A DNA stretch of 64,000 nt from Prevotella sp. P3-122 (GTDB lineage Bacteria; Bacteroidota; Bacteroidia; Bacteroidales; Bacteroidaceae): positions 1 to 64,000 of the forward strand of contig NZ_NPJH01000015.1 in assembly GCF_002251365.1 (NCBI RefSeq), read 5' to 3'. The notes beneath the pieces were generated by a model. That model was not told the origin of the DNA. It searched no databases and worked only from the letters and a program-made list of their open reading frames with translations. Shown piece by piece: positions 17,549-26,187 of the stretch. Made by a program: the position numbers and the translations under genes. Every line of letters begins with the position of its first letter. Positions within the stretch are counted from its first letter, which is position 1.

Positions 17549-17688
17549 TCCCGCAACACTATTATTGGCAAAAAACAACAAAAGACGAAGATACCCATCC
17601 GCCTCCAAAGATGGATCAGTGAAAAAATGGGAAGGGGAGTCCTAAATGAAGGCACCTTATCCGGTTCACTGAGAAAATCCTATACCGC

Positions 17689-17820
17689 CAAAGCTTTGCG
17701 ATAGCACATGCAAAGCTTTGCGATAGCACATGCAAAGCTTTGCGTTGGCACTTGTAAAGCTTTGCGTTGGCACTTGCAATGCTTTGCGTTGGCGGATGCA
17801 AAGCTTTGCGTCTGAGATGG
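17689..17820. repeat. Six tandem copies of a 22-bp repeat with core CAAAGCTTTGCG
   Basis: Units start at 17689, 17711, 17733, 17755, 17777 and 17799. Each contains the self-complementary core AAAGCTTT (one copy reads AATGCTTT) followed by GCG and a variable second half. The period is 22 bp, not a multiple of three, so it is not a coding repeat. The array fills much of the 344-bp gap between two convergent genes; no gene or clear terminator is otherwise seen in the gap. Confidence 0.9.
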
Positions 17821-17892
17821 GCAAAACTGTCACAGAAATCGTCAGTCCTACTCTGGACAAGAGAATAGGGAGGAAAGGAACGACAGGAGAAG

Positions 17893-19080
17893 TCAAACCT
17901 CGAAGCGATTTTTCCTTTCCGACTTACGGGGCGACTGCGAGCCTCCTCCAAAAGGTGTGAAACCGCTATTGCCACGCGCCACGCCACGATACTCATCGTA
18001 ACGCGCATTAATTCTTTGCACGTAATCTACAGTTTCCGCCCCTCGCATATACCCGTATTTAACAACAGGGTCATTATAATATTGTGGCTTTGCGAGTCCA
18101 AGCACATACTGAGAGACATCTGCCCACCTGTGTTTGTTCTTTCCATTCTTTTCGGCAAGAGCCATGGCATCACGTATATGCAGTATGCCGCCATTATACG
18201 AGGCGAGAACAAAGTTTACACGCTCCTGCCTGTCCCTGACATCAGATAACTTGCCGTTCAGTTCTGCCAGGTAGCGACATGCAGCCTCGATGTTTTTCTC
18301 CGGATTGAAGATATCACCCATAGGCAGTCCAAGATACTCTGCCGTCTTCGGCATAATCTGCATCAACCCACAGGCACCGGCCCACGAGCGTGCCTGCGGG
18401 TCGAATGTAGACTCCTGATAGCATTGTGCTGCCACCAGGCGCCAGTCCCACCGGGCCAAGGGTGCATATTGCTGGAAATACCGGTCGTAATGGCTTATTA
18501 CTCCGCCAGCCCTGTTGAGCATAGGAGAATACACCCTACGGGTAACAGCCTTCTTTGAGAAAAGCATATCTTCCTCTTTCCTGACCATGGCTACGAGTTT
18601 ACGGTCGAACCACTTGTTTAGTGCAGTTGCCAACTCACCATTTTCCTCATCCACATACCAGCTGCATGACTTTGCCTCGTTGCAGACTCCTGCTGCCGTC
18701 ATCCCTTTCATGCCCTTGGGAAGCAAACATGCAATAATGTCGCCATCGCCTGCTTGAAGTCTCGACACCATCTCGGCAGTATCTCTGCACAGCTCCACCC
18801 TCAACGATACTCCAAGGCTTTGGGCGAACTTCTCCGCAAGCAGATACTGTGTGCCAAGGCCACGTCCATGGTAATCGTAATAGTTATCAGGGCCCGTCAT
18901 CGTCAGCACAATCAGCTCACCATTTGCCTGAATGTCATCAAGGGTAAAACTATTGCCATTAAGCATGACACTATCACTGGAGACCACAGAACCCCAGGGT
19001 GTGGTCTCCACATTACGCTGCCGGTCACACGCCATGAGTGCCAGCAGCGCCATTATAACGTATATATTTCTTATATTCAT
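17893..19080 (-). CDS. Lipoprotein lytic transglycosylase (MltF-like)
   Basis: The 395-residue protein has a lipoprotein signal (hydrophobic segment ending LLALMAC, Cys18 as the lipid anchor). Residues about 45-190 resemble a solute-binding-protein type 3 domain. Residues about 210-350 are an SLT lysozyme-like domain with the catalytic Glu in CYQESTFDPQARS and GLMQIMPKTAEYLG. This is the MltF architecture: peptidoglycan cleavage to 1,6-anhydro-muropeptides at the outer membrane. The C-terminus is basic and low-complexity. A TACTTTTG promoter element lies just upstream, back to back with the his promoter. Confidence 0.85.
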   Translation of the reverse strand: MNIRNIYVIMALLALMACDRQRNVETTPWGSVVSSDSVMLNGNSFTLDDIQANGELIVLTMTGPDNYYDYHGRGLGTQYLLAEKFAQSLGVSLRVELCRDTAEMVSRLQAGDGDIIACLLPKGMKGMTAAGVCNEAKSCSWYVDEENGELATALNKWFDRKLVAMVRKEEDMLFSKKAVTRRVYSPMLNRAGGVISHYDRYFQQYAPLARWDWRLVAAQCYQESTFDPQARSWAGACGLMQIMPKTAEYLGLPMGDIFNPEKNIEAACRYLAELNGKLSDVRDRQERVNFVLASYNGGILHIRDAMALAEKNGKNKHRWADVSQYVLGLAKPQYYNDPVVKYGYMRGAETVDYVQRINARYDEYRGVARGNSGFTPFGGGSQSPRKSERKNRFEV

Positions 19081-19092
19081 GGAAAGCGGTTA

Positions 19093-19140
19093 CAAAAGTA
19101 GCACTTTATTTGCTAATTCGGGTATTTTTACGTAATTTTG
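19093..19140. promoter_or_regulatory. Divergent promoters for the MltF-like gene and hisGDC
   Basis: The minus strand reads TACTTTTG at 19093-19100 for the transglycosylase. The plus strand reads TAATTTTG at 19133-19140 for hisG, with an ATTTG at about 19108-19112 as -33. Both -7 boxes match TAnnTTTG exactly. The hisG leader is too short for an attenuator peptide. Confidence 0.6.
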
Positions 19141-19168
19141 CCACATAATTTTTAAAAAATTAGATTAT

Positions 19169-20020
19169 ATGTTACGTATAGCAGTTCAGTCTAAAGGCAG
19201 GCTCTTCGATGACACGATGAATCTGCTAGCAGAGGCAGACATCAAAGTTAGCTCCAGCAAAAGGACATTATTGGTACAAAGTTCCAATTTTCCATTGGAG
19301 GTATTGTATCTTAGAGACGATGACATTCCACAAAGTGTAGCTAACGGAGTTGCCGACATAGGCATCGTTGGCGAGAATGAGTTTATAGAAAAAGGTGAGG
19401 ACGCTCAGATAATCTCTCATTTGGGGTTCAGCAAATGCAGGCTCTCCCTGGCTATACCTAAGGAAATACATTACACGGGGCTTCAGTGGTTCAACAACAA
19501 GAAAATAGCCACCAGCTACCCCAACATCCTGCGCTCGTTCATGAACAAGAATGGCATCAGGGCCGACATCCATGAAATAACGGGCAGCGTAGAGATAAGC
19601 CCGGGTATAGGTCTCGCCGATGGCATCTTCGACATTGTCAGCTCCGGCTCCACGCTAGCGAGCAACAATCTGCGCGAGGTGGAAGTGGTAATGAAAAGCG
19701 AGGCATTGCTCATAGGCAACTGGAAGATGGATGACGAGAAGCACAACATCCTCAATGACATGCTCTTCCGTTTTGAGGCCGTAAGGTCAGCACAGGACAA
19801 GAAATACGTAATGATGAATGCGCCAAAGGATAAGATTGCAGACATCACCAATGTTCTGCCTGGCATCAAGAGTCCTACCATCATACCTTTGGCCGACGAG
19901 GAATGGTGCTCCATTCATACTGTTCTCGACGAGAAGCGCTTCTGGGAAATCATCGGCAAGCTCAAGGAGCTGGGAGCTCAAGGCATCCTTGTGACCCCAA
20001 TCGAAAAGATGATACTCTGA
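19169..20020 (+). CDS. hisG: ATP phosphoribosyltransferase
   Basis: The 283-residue long form of HisG carries out the first step of histidine synthesis, joining ATP and PRPP. It opens with LRIAVQSKGRLFDDTMNLLA, has the PRPP-loop region GLADGIFDIVSSGSTLASNN, and ends in the HisG C-terminal regulatory domain (APKDKIADITNVLPGIKSPT) that binds histidine in feedback control. That domain means it needs no HisZ partner. First gene of hisG-hisD-hisC, 33 bp before hisD. Confidence 0.95.
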   Translation: MLRIAVQSKGRLFDDTMNLLAEADIKVSSSKRTLLVQSSNFPLEVLYLRDDDIPQSVANGVADIGIVGENEFIEKGEDAQIISHLGFSKCRLSLAIPKEIHYTGLQWFNNKKIATSYPNILRSFMNKNGIRADIHEITGSVEISPGIGLADGIFDIVSSGSTLASNNLREVEVVMKSEALLIGNWKMDDEKHNILNDMLFRFEAVRSAQDKKYVMMNAPKDKIADITNVLPGIKSPTIIPLADEEWCSIHTVLDEKRFWEIIGKLKELGAQGILVTPIEKMIL

Positions 20021-20053
20021 AAACAAACAATAACAGACACACAACGCGGCAAG

Positions 20054-21334
20054 ATGAATATTATCAGATACCCCAAAAGGGAAGACTGGGCAAGTATAAC
20101 AGAACGGCCACAACTTGATACGTCAACGCTAAATGCCACCGTAAGCAACATTCTCGGAGACATAAAGGCAAACGGCGATGAGGCAGTGAGGAAATACGAG
20201 GAGATGTTCGACCACGTGCGTCTCGACAGTCTTGCTGTCAGCGAGAACGAGATAGAGGAAGCCTGGAACAGCGTTCCTGCAGAATTACGACAGGCCATAG
20301 AGCTTGCCCATGCCAACATAAGCTCTTTCCACGAGGCACAGCATTTCAACGGCGTGAAGGTAGAGACTGCTCCTGGAGTGACCTGCTGGCAGAAGAGCGT
20401 ACCAATAGAGAAAGTTGGGCTTTACATCCCCGGCGGGACAGCACCGCTGTTCTCTACCGTCCTCATGCTTGCCACCCCAGCCAGGATTGCCGGCTGTAGC
20501 GAAATCGTGTTGTGTACCCCACCCGACCGCAATGGGAACGTTAACCCAGCCATACTGGTAGCAGCCAGAGTTGCAGGTGTGAGCAAGATTTTCAAAACCG
20601 GTGGAGTACAGGCTATAGGAGCCATGGCGTATGGTACGGAATCCGTGCCAAAGGTATACAAGATATTCGGACCGGGCAACCAGTATGTCATGGCGGCAAA
20701 ACAGCAGGTAAGCCTGCATGACGCAGCCATAGACATGCCTGCAGGGCCAAGTGAGGTGTGCGTAGTGGCAGACAACAGCTGCGATGCTGCATTCGTTGCA
20801 GCCGACTTGCTGTCACAGGCCGAACATGGTATAGACTCCCAAGTACTGCTTATCTCGACATCAGAGGAGTTCATACAGAAGGTGGAAAGGGAAATCGAAA
20901 GACAGCTTGCACTACTTCCCAGAAAGGACATGGCAGCTAAGGCACTTGAAAACAGCAAGTTTGTATTGGTGGCAGACGATGACGAGGCGATGGACCTTGC
21001 CAACACTTATGCACCAGAACATCTTATTCTGCCATCAGACAACTTTGATACCTTGGCAGCAAAAGTCATAAACGCAGGAAGCGTATTCCTTGGCAGATAC
21101 GCTTGCGAGAGTGCAGGCGACTATGCCAGCGGAACAAACCACACTCTGCCCACCCATGGATATGCTCTGGCCTATAACGGGGTAAACCTGGACAGCTACA
21201 ACAGAAAGATTACATTCCAGCATCTCACCCGCGAGGGAGTACAGTCCATTGGCAAAGCCGTGGTTGTGATGGCAGAGAACGAATTACTTGAAGCACATGC
21301 CAATGCCATGAGAGTAAGGATGAATGAACAATAG
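20054..21334 (+). CDS. hisD: Histidinol dehydrogenase
   Basis: The 426-residue enzyme oxidises histidinol to histidine in two NAD-dependent steps. Visible signatures are VGLYIPGGTAPLFSTVLMLA, IFGPGNQYVMAAKQQVS, DMPAGPSEV and the zinc/catalytic region SQAEHGIDSQ. The C-terminal SAGDYASGTNHTLPTHGYA is conserved too. Second gene of the his cluster, with 46 bp to hisC. Confidence 0.96.
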   Translation: MNIIRYPKREDWASITERPQLDTSTLNATVSNILGDIKANGDEAVRKYEEMFDHVRLDSLAVSENEIEEAWNSVPAELRQAIELAHANISSFHEAQHFNGVKVETAPGVTCWQKSVPIEKVGLYIPGGTAPLFSTVLMLATPARIAGCSEIVLCTPPDRNGNVNPAILVAARVAGVSKIFKTGGVQAIGAMAYGTESVPKVYKIFGPGNQYVMAAKQQVSLHDAAIDMPAGPSEVCVVADNSCDAAFVAADLLSQAEHGIDSQVLLISTSEEFIQKVEREIERQLALLPRKDMAAKALENSKFVLVADDDEAMDLANTYAPEHLILPSDNFDTLAAKVINAGSVFLGRYACESAGDYASGTNHTLPTHGYALAYNGVNLDSYNRKITFQHLTREGVQSIGKAVVVMAENELLEAHANAMRVRMNEQ

Positions 21335-21380
21335 ATTTTAACTGTAGCAAAAAACGCCTACGGCAATAGCAACAAGAAAA

Positions 21381-22424
21381 ATGACAACGTTCGACTTAGA
21401 TAATATCGTCAGGCCAAACATCAAAGCCCTGTCACCCTATAGTTCTGCACGTAACGAATATAGCGGGCATACTGCCACCGTGTTCCTTGATGCCAACGAG
21501 AACCCATACAACAAGCCCTTCAACCGTTACCCCGACCCATTGCAAGCGGAGCTGAAGGAAGAACTTGCGACAATCAAGAGAGTACCGGCTGAGAACATAT
21601 TCCTTGGCAATGGCAGCGACGAGGCCATAGACCTGCCCTACCGCATCTTCTGCGAGCCGGGAAAGGACAACGTGGTGGCCATAGAGCCTACTTACGGCAT
21701 GTACAGGGTATGTGCCGACATAAACAATGTGGAATACCGCCCAGTGGAGCTCGGCGAGGGCTATAGCCTAAACGCAGACAAGCTTCTCGCTGCCTGCGAC
21801 AAGCATACAAAGATTGTTTGGATATGCTCGCCAAACAATCCTACAGGCAACAATCTTGACAGGAAGCAGATTGAGAAGGTGCTCAGCAACTTCAATGGCA
21901 TAGTGGTAATAGACGAGGCGTACAGCGACTTCTCAAGCGAGAGGCCATTCAGGCTCGACCTTGAGGAATGGCCAAACATAATAGTCCTCAACACCATGAG
22001 CAAGGCATGGGGGTGTGCCGCCATAAGGCTCGGTATGGCCTACGCGTCAAAAGACATCATTGCATTGTTCAACAAAGTGAAATACCCATACAACATCAAC
22101 CTCCTTACACAGCAGAAAGCCAAGGAAGCACTTAGGGCAAAGATTGACGTTGAGAAATGGGTTACCGTATTGCTTCAGGAACGGGGAAGGATGATGGCGG
22201 CTTTCACCGAACTGCCTATATGCGAGAAAGTTTATCCGTCAGACTCCAACTTCTTTCTGGCCAAAATGACTGATGCCCAGGGCATATACGACTACCTTGT
22301 TGAAAAAGGCATTATAGTTAGAAATCGCACACGTGTCGCTCTCTGCAACAACTGCCTGAGAATAACAATAGGCTCAAAGACGGAGAATCAGGAATTGCTT
22401 GCAGCACTAAGGCGACTGATATAG
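21381..22424 (+). CDS. hisC: Histidinol-phosphate aminotransferase
   Basis: The 347-residue PLP enzyme of aminotransferase class I/II converts imidazole-acetol phosphate to histidinol phosphate. It shows [23 protein letters not shown] for substrate and cofactor, VIDEAYSDF and the Schiff-base lysine in [15 protein letters not shown]. Last of three his genes here: the next gene is on the other strand, so hisB is not in this cluster, although it follows hisC in the Bacteroides his operons I recall. Confidence 0.95.
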   Translation: MTTFDLDNIVRPNIKALSPYSSARNEYSGHTATVFLDANENPYNKPFNRYPDPLQAELKEELATIKRVPAENIFLGNGSDEAIDLPYRIFCEPGKDNVVAIEPTYGMYRVCADINNVEYRPVELGEGYSLNADKLLAACDKHTKIVWICSPNNPTGNNLDRKQIEKVLSNFNGIVVIDEAYSDFSSERPFRLDLEEWPNIIVLNTMSKAWGCAAIRLGMAYASKDIIALFNKVKYPYNINLLTQQKAKEALRAKIDVEKWVTVLLQERGRMMAAFTELPICEKVYPSDSNFFLAKMTDAQGIYDYLVEKGIIVRNRTRVALCNNCLRITIGSKTENQELLAALRRLI

Positions 22425-22469
22425 ACAGAGCAGGGCATTACGGACGAGGGTGCAACGGCATCCCCTGCC

Positions 22470-23348
22470 CTACTCCTTGTCTGCCCCGATGGTAAGCATC
22501 TTGAGGTCGTAATAGGAGCCGTTGTATATATTGAAATCCACGTACCCCTTGATACCGGGAAGCTTGCCGGCATCGGTATGCTGCCAGAATTTCCACTTGC
22601 CCTTATACTCCACCTTGTCAACATAATAGTGGGCTATCCAATAAGGATAGTCATCGAAGACAGGAGCACTGAGATACTGCTCCTTGAATTTATAATAGGT
22701 ATAGATGATAGGCTTCACGTGGTAACGGTCCTCAACTATATGCAACCAAGTGAGCACGTCTCTCTGGAAGTCCTCAACAGTCTTGTCTTTGGGCATATGC
22801 TCAATATCAAGTACAGGGGGCAGGTCGCCATCCTCAAGGTGGACTTGCCGCAAGAAGTGATACGCCTGTGCCCTTGCTGATGATTTGTTGCTCCAGAAAT
22901 GGTAGGCACCACGTATGAAGCCATACTCCCTTGCCTGATAGAAATTGTCCTTGAATTTCGGGTCTACCCGTGTAGAGCCTTCCGTAGACTTGATAATGAT
23001 GAAGCGCAATGGACAGCCCTCAATCATAGCATTGCCCTGAAGCATGTCCCAGTCTATCTTTCCCTGATAGTGTGAGATATCAATACCATGTATCTCGTAA
23101 CCGTCAGGGTACTTGGCGTCTCCATACAACGCACGCCATCTGAATCCTGTTGGACTTACGAAAAAATAATAGAACACCCAGATATATAGCAAAGCTATGC
23201 CGATTCCACCTACCCACCATGTCCATCTAGGATAGCGGTTAAGCCATTTGAGAAAAAAAGGGGCGCGATGTGATTGGGCAACATTGCGACGGCGGCCCCT
23301 CGGTGTCGAAGTGCTTCTTCTCTTGCCTGTCGTTCGTTTGCCGGTCAT
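22470..23348 (-). CDS. GH25 lysozyme-like protein, membrane-anchored
   Basis: The 292-residue protein starts with a basic cytoplasmic segment (MTGKRTTGKRRSTSTPRGRR) and one transmembrane helix at about 47-68. The GH25 barrel follows: EIHGIDISHYQGKIDWDMLQ, FIIIKSTEGSTRVDPKF, REYGFIRGAYHFWS and the catalytic PPVLDIEHM. It closes with YWIAHYYVDKVEYKGKWKFW, QHTD. GH25 enzymes cut the beta-1,4 bond of peptidoglycan. The anchor suggests a periplasmic, wall-remodelling role. It is convergent with hisC, 45 bp apart. Confidence 0.88.
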   Translation of the reverse strand: MTGKRTTGKRRSTSTPRGRRRNVAQSHRAPFFLKWLNRYPRWTWWVGGIGIALLYIWVFYYFFVSPTGFRWRALYGDAKYPDGYEIHGIDISHYQGKIDWDMLQGNAMIEGCPLRFIIIKSTEGSTRVDPKFKDNFYQAREYGFIRGAYHFWSNKSSARAQAYHFLRQVHLEDGDLPPVLDIEHMPKDKTVEDFQRDVLTWLHIVEDRYHVKPIIYTYYKFKEQYLSAPVFDDYPYWIAHYYVDKVEYKGKWKFWQHTDAGKLPGIKGYVDFNIYNGSYYDLKMLTIGADKE

Positions 23349-23456
23349 TGTCTGTCGTTCTATTTTTAATTTTTAATCAAAATTGGCGTCTTCAGCAATC
23401 ACTTGTGCAGAAGCCTATATAAATATATGTGTATATGTTAAGTCTTCACACTAACT

Positions 23457-23511
23457 GCCGAGAGAATAAGGTTTCCTCAGAGAATATTCTGAGGAGCCCC
23501 ATTCTCCCGGC
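23457..23511 (-). terminator. Two-tier hairpin after pfp
   Basis: Outer arms GCCGAGAGAAT and ATTCTCCCGGC pair with one mismatch. Inside them CCTCAGA and TCTGAGG form a second perfect stem. There is no T run on either strand, so it may be an RNA-stability or processing element and not a simple terminator. It sits 22 bp past the pfp stop. Confidence 0.5.
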
Positions 23512-23533
23512 TTAGAGTATTGCTTAGCAATTA

Positions 23534-25180
23534 TTACTTGTCTTCCTGCTCAAGAGCAAGAGTGCGTGTTGTGCGGTCGCAAACAGATGCAGGTCCCCAG
23601 TACTGAATTGGGCCAGGATAAACGAAGCATGTCTCGCGTGCCCATTCATCTCTCTTCTCAACGAACTTCTTGAATGGTTTGCCCTCGAGCTCAACGAGAG
23701 CCTTACGGATAACAGGCTTCATCTCACCGTTGCGGCGCTCCATGTTCATCATCATGGTTATTGGCACACCTCCTGCTTTCCAGTCGTCAGTACCAGCGGT
23801 AGTGTTCTTAACAATAGCCATGTAACCAGTCTTGCCGTTTGCGATGAGCTGTGCGGCACTAACGCCCAGTGCATAGCAGTAGTCTGCATCGAAGTTAGAA
23901 GGAGCAGCGCAGCGTCCCTCGTAGCCGAAGAAGTGATGCAGGGCAGCAAACTTGCCAACGAACTTACCTTCCTTCTTCCATTCAGCAAGCTTGGCATCCA
24001 CCATGTCAGAGAGGAGTTTCTCTGTCTCGATGAGCGATACCTGAACGTTTCCATGTGGGTCACGGTCAAGAGAGAGCTGACGGGCAACACCCTCTGGCAG
24101 AGTGGCGAATGTCTCGGCATTCTCCTTGCTCAGATGGGCAAGGATATACTCGCGCTGTGCAGCCTTGTCAAGGTCCTTATAGTCTGCTCCGTGCTCTGCG
24201 AGCAGGTCATTAAGCTCATCAATGAGGCGACCGATAGAAGGAATAAACTCGATAAGTCCCTCTGGGATAAGTACTACACCGAAGTTGTCACCGCGTGTGG
24301 CACGGTCAGCCACAGCAGAGGCTATCTGCTCAACAATCTGGTTGAGGGACATATCCTTCTTCTCTACCTCCTCAGAAATAATACAGATGTTTGGCTGGCA
24401 CTGCAAAGCACACTCAAGTGCGATGTGTGATGCAGAGCGGCCCATAAGCTTGATGAAGTGCCAGTACTTGCGTGCGGAATTGCAGTCGCGCTCGATATTG
24501 CCGATAAGCTCTGCATATGTCTTTGTGGCAGTATCAAAACCGAAGCTGGTCTCTATCTGGTCGTTCTTCAAGTCGCCGTCGATTGTCTTCGGGCATCCGA
24601 TAACCTGCACGCCATAGTTCTTGGCTGCATAGTATTCAGCAAGCACACATGCGTTGGTATTGGAGTCGTCACCACCAATGATTACAACAGCCTGGATGTC
24701 AAGCTCACGGATAATTTCAAGACCCTTCTCAAACTGGTCAACCTTCTCAAGCTTGGTACGTCCGGAACCAATCATGTCGAAACCGCCCGTGTTGCGATAC
24801 TCGTCGATTATATCTGCTGTAAGTTCCATGTAGTTATGGTCTACAAGTCCACCAGGACCAAGGATAAAGCCATACAGCTTATTTGCCGGATTAATCTTCT
24901 TTACTGCATCAAAGATACCACAGATGACATTGTGACCACCAGGTGCCTGACCACCAGAAAGGATAACGCCGACATTCATCTTTCTGTCAACATTAGCCTC
25001 TCCCGGAACAAACTCTATGAGAGGCATTCCATAGGTGTTAGGGAACATTTTCTTGATTTCTTCCTGATCGCCAACACTCTGTGTTGGTTCGCCTTCCTTA
25101 ACCTTTACGGCTCCCTGAAGGCCCTTTGGCAGCTTTGGCTGGTAAGCAGCCCTTTCTCTCTGCAAAAGACTCTTTTTCAT
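23534..25180 (-). CDS. pfp: Pyrophosphate--fructose-6-phosphate 1-phosphotransferase
   Basis: From the ATG at 25180 ([20 protein letters not shown]) the protein has 548 residues, the usual length of the long PFP type. A frame extending to 25315 is open but would run through the promoter. The motifs [27 protein letters not shown] (GGDD marks PPi use, unlike ATP-PFK) and [12 protein letters not shown] are present. It phosphorylates fructose 6-phosphate reversibly with PPi. Together with ppdK in the same window this indicates PPi-linked glycolysis. A TATTTTTG -7 box lies 43 bp upstream of the start. Confidence 0.93.
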   Translation of the reverse strand: MKKSLLQRERAAYQPKLPKGLQGAVKVKEGEPTQSVGDQEEIKKMFPNTYGMPLIEFVPGEANVDRKMNVGVILSGGQAPGGHNVICGIFDAVKKINPANKLYGFILGPGGLVDHNYMELTADIIDEYRNTGGFDMIGSGRTKLEKVDQFEKGLEIIRELDIQAVVIIGGDDSNTNACVLAEYYAAKNYGVQVIGCPKTIDGDLKNDQIETSFGFDTATKTYAELIGNIERDCNSARKYWHFIKLMGRSASHIALECALQCQPNICIISEEVEKKDMSLNQIVEQIASAVADRATRGDNFGVVLIPEGLIEFIPSIGRLIDELNDLLAEHGADYKDLDKAAQREYILAHLSKENAETFATLPEGVARQLSLDRDPHGNVQVSLIETEKLLSDMVDAKLAEWKKEGKFVGKFAALHHFFGYEGRCAAPSNFDADYCYALGVSAAQLIANGKTGYMAIVKNTTAGTDDWKAGGVPITMMMNMERRNGEMKPVIRKALVELEGKPFKKFVEKRDEWARETCFVYPGPIQYWGPASVCDRTTRTLALEQEDK

Positions 25181-25222
25181 TTCTTTAAATATATAAATAG
25201 TTGAAAACGTGATTTTCTGATG

Positions 25223-25230
25223 CAAAAATA
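25223..25230 (-). promoter_or_regulatory. pfp promoter -7 element
   Basis: The minus strand reads TATTTTTG, an exact TAnnTTTG, 43 bp before the ATG at 25180. It decides in favour of the internal start over the upstream one. Confidence 0.55.
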
Positions 25231-25350
25231 CTGCTTTTCCACGAAATATTAAAGGAAAATCTTCGATTTCGATATTTTTTTTCTCGCAATATGCAAACTT
25301 TGCTTTTTTTTTCATATCTTTGGGGTGTTATTTAACCATTTCGTTACATT

Positions 25351-25623
25351 ATGGCAAACAAGAGAAAACTTAAACAGGACATCAACATTGTATGCGCTGA
25401 CCTCTTCGCCGAGTGTATAGCTGCATCATTGTATGGAAGTGAGAAGGACGAGGATACCGTCAACGGAATACTTACGTCAATAATAGTTGTTCACGACGAC
25501 TTCATAAGAAGAATTTCGCATCCTGAGCCAGGATTGCCACAGAAGACATATTTCACCAAACTGAAAGTTGATTTCACAAAGCAGGCTACAGAAATCATCG
25601 ATCAGATCAATGCTATGGGATAA
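25351..25623 (+). CDS. Conserved small hypothetical protein
   Basis: The 90-residue, soluble, mostly helical protein starts MANKRKLKQDINIVCADLFA and ends TKQATEIIDQINAMG. I recall similar short proteins from Bacteroidales but know no function. It has no signal peptide. A TATCTTTG -7 element at 25315-25322 lies just upstream. The acyltransferase gene starts 5 bp after its stop, so the two form an operon. Its sharing of a transcript with a lipid enzyme is the only hint of role. Confidence 0.75.
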   Translation: MANKRKLKQDINIVCADLFAECIAASLYGSEKDEDTVNGILTSIIVVHDDFIRRISHPEPGLPQKTYFTKLKVDFTKQATEIIDQINAMG

Positions 25624-25628
25624 CTGCA

Positions 25629-26183
25629 ATGATAGGAAGTTTTTGCCGTTTCATTCTTTACAGGATGATGGGATGGAAGAAAAACATCACTGTCGTTCAT
25701 CCAGACAAATACATCATCTGCCTTGCTCCACACACCAGCAACTGGGACTTCATCCTGGGACAGCTCTATGCCCACGCTGAAGGCATAAAGACCAACTTCC
25801 TTATGAAAAAGGAATGGTTCTTCTGGCCCCTTGGTCCAATCTTCAAGGCTATGGGAGGCATACCTGTGTGGCGCTCGAAACACAGTAGCATGACCGACAT
25901 CCTCGCAGAACAGGCTAAGGAACGAGACTCCTTCAAGCTCTGCATCACACCCGAGGGTACAAGGTCGCTGAACCCAGAATGGAAGAAGGGATTCTATTTT
26001 ATTGCCGTCAAGGCACGCATACCCGTTCTGCTTTATGGTGTCGACTATGAAAAAAAACTAATAGAGTGTACTCACAGCTTTATTCCATCAGGAGACCTGG
26101 AAAAGGAAATGAGGGAAATAAAGCTCTATTTCAAGGACTACAAGGGTAAGCACCCTGAACTGTTTAGTATAGGAGAAGTATAA
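25629..26183 (+). CDS. PlsC-family 1-acylglycerol-phosphate acyltransferase-like protein
   Basis: The 184-residue protein has the acyltransferase motif H-x4-D (HTSNWD, about residue 35) and the glycerophosphate-binding PEGTRS (about residue 110). These define the PlsC/LPLAT superfamily that moves acyl chains onto lysophospholipids at the inner membrane. It is shorter than standard PlsC (about 240) and has no long N-terminal helix, resembling the short bacterial lineage that may use other acceptors. It lies 5 bp after the small hypothetical gene and 4 bp before the next gene. Confidence 0.82.
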   Translation: MIGSFCRFILYRMMGWKKNITVVHPDKYIICLAPHTSNWDFILGQLYAHAEGIKTNFLMKKEWFFWPLGPIFKAMGGIPVWRSKHSSMTDILAEQAKERDSFKLCITPEGTRSLNPEWKKGFYFIAVKARIPVLLYGVDYEKKLIECTHSFIPSGDLEKEMREIKLYFKDYKGKHPELFSIGEV

Positions 26184-26187
26184 GTTG

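Noticed and set aside
17689..17820. CRISPR array
   Set aside because: Units are contiguous 22-bp tandem copies with no unique spacers and no cas genes nearby.
17616..18008. Minus-strand frame through the 22-bp repeat array
   Set aside because: The period is not a multiple of three, and the peptide only reflects the repeat read in shifting frames.
23534..25315. Longer pfp reading frame starting at 25315
   Set aside because: The added 45 residues are low-complexity and cross a TAnnTTTG promoter; the family start is MKKSLLQRE at 25180.
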